DNA of 64,000 bases, taken from contig NZ_AXAC01000013.1 of NCBI RefSeq assembly GCF_000472665.1, positions 38,561 to 102,560 on the forward strand, given 5' to 3'. The translations under genes were made by a program, and so were the position numbers. Shown here piece by piece: positions 63,364 to 64,000 of the stretch (position 1 is the first letter of the stretch; the number at the start of each line of letters is the position of its first letter). The notes under the pieces were generated by a model. The model did no database searches, had not been told where the DNA came from, and was given only the letters and a program-made list of their open reading frames with translations. Source of the stretch: Acetobacterium malicum subsp. dehalogenans DSM 11527. GTDB taxonomy: Bacteria > Bacillota > Clostridia > Eubacteriales > Eubacteriaceae.

Positions 63364-64000
63364 ATGACAAATAAAAAAAATTCAGACGATAATACATTTA
63401 GATGGGTTTTAAAATTAGATGTTGATTTTGAAAAATGGAGACAATATGCAGAAGCTTGGATTAAAACTTTAGACGGTGGCATATCAGTAGCCAGAAGATC
63501 AATTACTGTTTTTTTCAAGCGATATCTTTATGAGCAACACCTTACAAAAGATCCTGCTAAATTTTTAGATACCAGCTTTGAGGCTCTGGATTTTTTTGAA
63601 ATTTGCTATGGTCATAGCAAAAGTCAATCGACTAGCGCTTATGATGCCAGAAAAATAAGTTCATTCATTGACTGGGTCTTGGAAAACTACTTCTCCGTTA
63701 AAACTGAAGATGGAAAAACCCTGGTTTCCGAAGATTATCATAATTCTATCAAAAAATCTATTCCAATACGAAAGAGAAAATCATCCAAACCTGATGGTAC
63801 AGCATTCCGTTGGATTCTAGAATTAGATCCTGATTTTGTGCAATGGCAACAATATGCTGAAGATTGGCTAAAAACTATAGACACTGATGTATTATCAACC
63901 AAAAGATCGGTTACAGTCTTTTTCAAACGCTATCTTTATGAGCAAAACATTACCAAAGATCCTGCCAAGTTTTTAAGTACCAGTTTTGAGGCTCCGGATT
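63364..64000 (+). CDS. Element protein with tandem duplicated domain (runs off right edge)
   Basis: 212 codons visible. AAGGAG precedes ATG 63364. Residues 12-76 and 147-212 are copies of one domain: FRW(V/I)L(K/E)LD.DF..W.QYAE.W(I/L)KT, then FFKRYLYEQ and TKDPAKFL. The period is 135 residues (405 bases), and the DNA of the two copies is also very similar, so the duplication is recent. The helical pattern recalls core-binding domains of tyrosine recombinases. The protein may be a second recombinase with its catalytic domain beyond the window (inference). Confidence 0.75.
   Translation, partial: MTNKKNSDDNTFRWVLKLDVDFEKWRQYAEAWIKTLDGGISVARRSITVFFKRYLYEQHLTKDPAKFLDTSFEALDFFEICYGHSKSQSTSAYDARKISSFIDWVLENYFSVKTEDGKTLVSEDYHNSIKKSIPIRKRKSSKPDGTAFRWILELDPDFVQWQQYAEDWLKTIDTDVLSTKRSVTVFFKRYLYEQNITKDPAKFLSTSFEAPD

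Overview
The window looks like chromosome of an anaerobic acetogenic Firmicute, most likely Acetobacterium or a close relative. This is inferred from gene content: a complete six-gene Rnf ferredoxin:NAD+ oxidoreductase operon in the order C-D-G-E-A-B, two corrinoid methyltransferase systems with methyl-tetrahydrofolate:corrinoid methyltransferases, an anaerobic (class III) ribonucleotide reductase activase, and AT-leaning Gram-positive signals (strong AGGAGG-type ribosome sites, TTGACA/TATAAT promoters, intrinsic terminators). No rRNA, tRNA or CRISPR array was seen.

Layout. 0-2.6 kb: 5' part of a P-type cation ATPase (minus), then pdxS-pdxT for vitamin B6. 2.6-6.2 kb: a minus-strand one-carbon operon (UROD-family methyltransferase, corrinoid protein, methyl-THF:corrinoid methyltransferase) facing a TetR regulator; its promoter is boxed by two identical palindromes. 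6.3-10.5 kb: a zinc operon zur-znuA-znuC-znuB followed by a DMT permease with an extreme histidine-rich tail; the promoter is boxed by two Fur-type sites. 10.6-13 kb: a membrane PAS-PAS-GGDEF-HD-GYP protein. 13.1-17.5 kb: thiamine salvage operon (cytX-thiM-thiE-HAD phosphatase-thiD) under a TPP riboswitch. 17.7-23.1 kb: rseC-like gene plus rnfCDGEAB. 23.1-23.9 kb: a long AT-rich non-coding gap. 23.9-35.2 kb: ccdA-tlpA, an Eis-like acetyltransferase, a Crp/Fnr regulator, a folded repeat element, thioredoxin, yjdF with its riboswitch, a heterodimeric ABC exporter, ogt, a choloylglycine-hydrolase family enzyme and an NSS symporter.

35.4-39.2 kb is an accessory patch: a toxin-antitoxin pair, a DUF4143 ATPase and an AlbA_2/RecG-like regulator, separated by copies of a REP-like repeat. 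The last copy abuts an Old Yellow Enzyme-type oxidoreductase gene that has lost its 5' third. 40.6-50.7 kb: MATE pump with divergent MerR, then a second methyltransferase operon (MttB family, MFS, corrinoid protein, methyltransferase II) driven by a textbook sigma-54 promoter and a divergent enhancer-binding protein. 50.8-60.9 kb: a KimA-like potassium permease, a MerR/tannase pair with a 19-bp-spacer promoter, a phosphodiesterase-UMF1 permease operon, a GGDEF-EAL protein and a small lipoprotein.

61-64 kb: nrdG is intact, but nrdD survives only as its C-terminal zinc region. Next to the break begins a mobile element encoding a tyrosine recombinase with a full catalytic set, followed by a second protein built of a tandemly duplicated domain and running off the window. 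This element is the most novel-looking system here. The main physiological thread is one-carbon and energy metabolism: methyl groups enter through the two corrinoid systems to tetrahydrofolate, and Rnf couples ferredoxin oxidation to an ion gradient.
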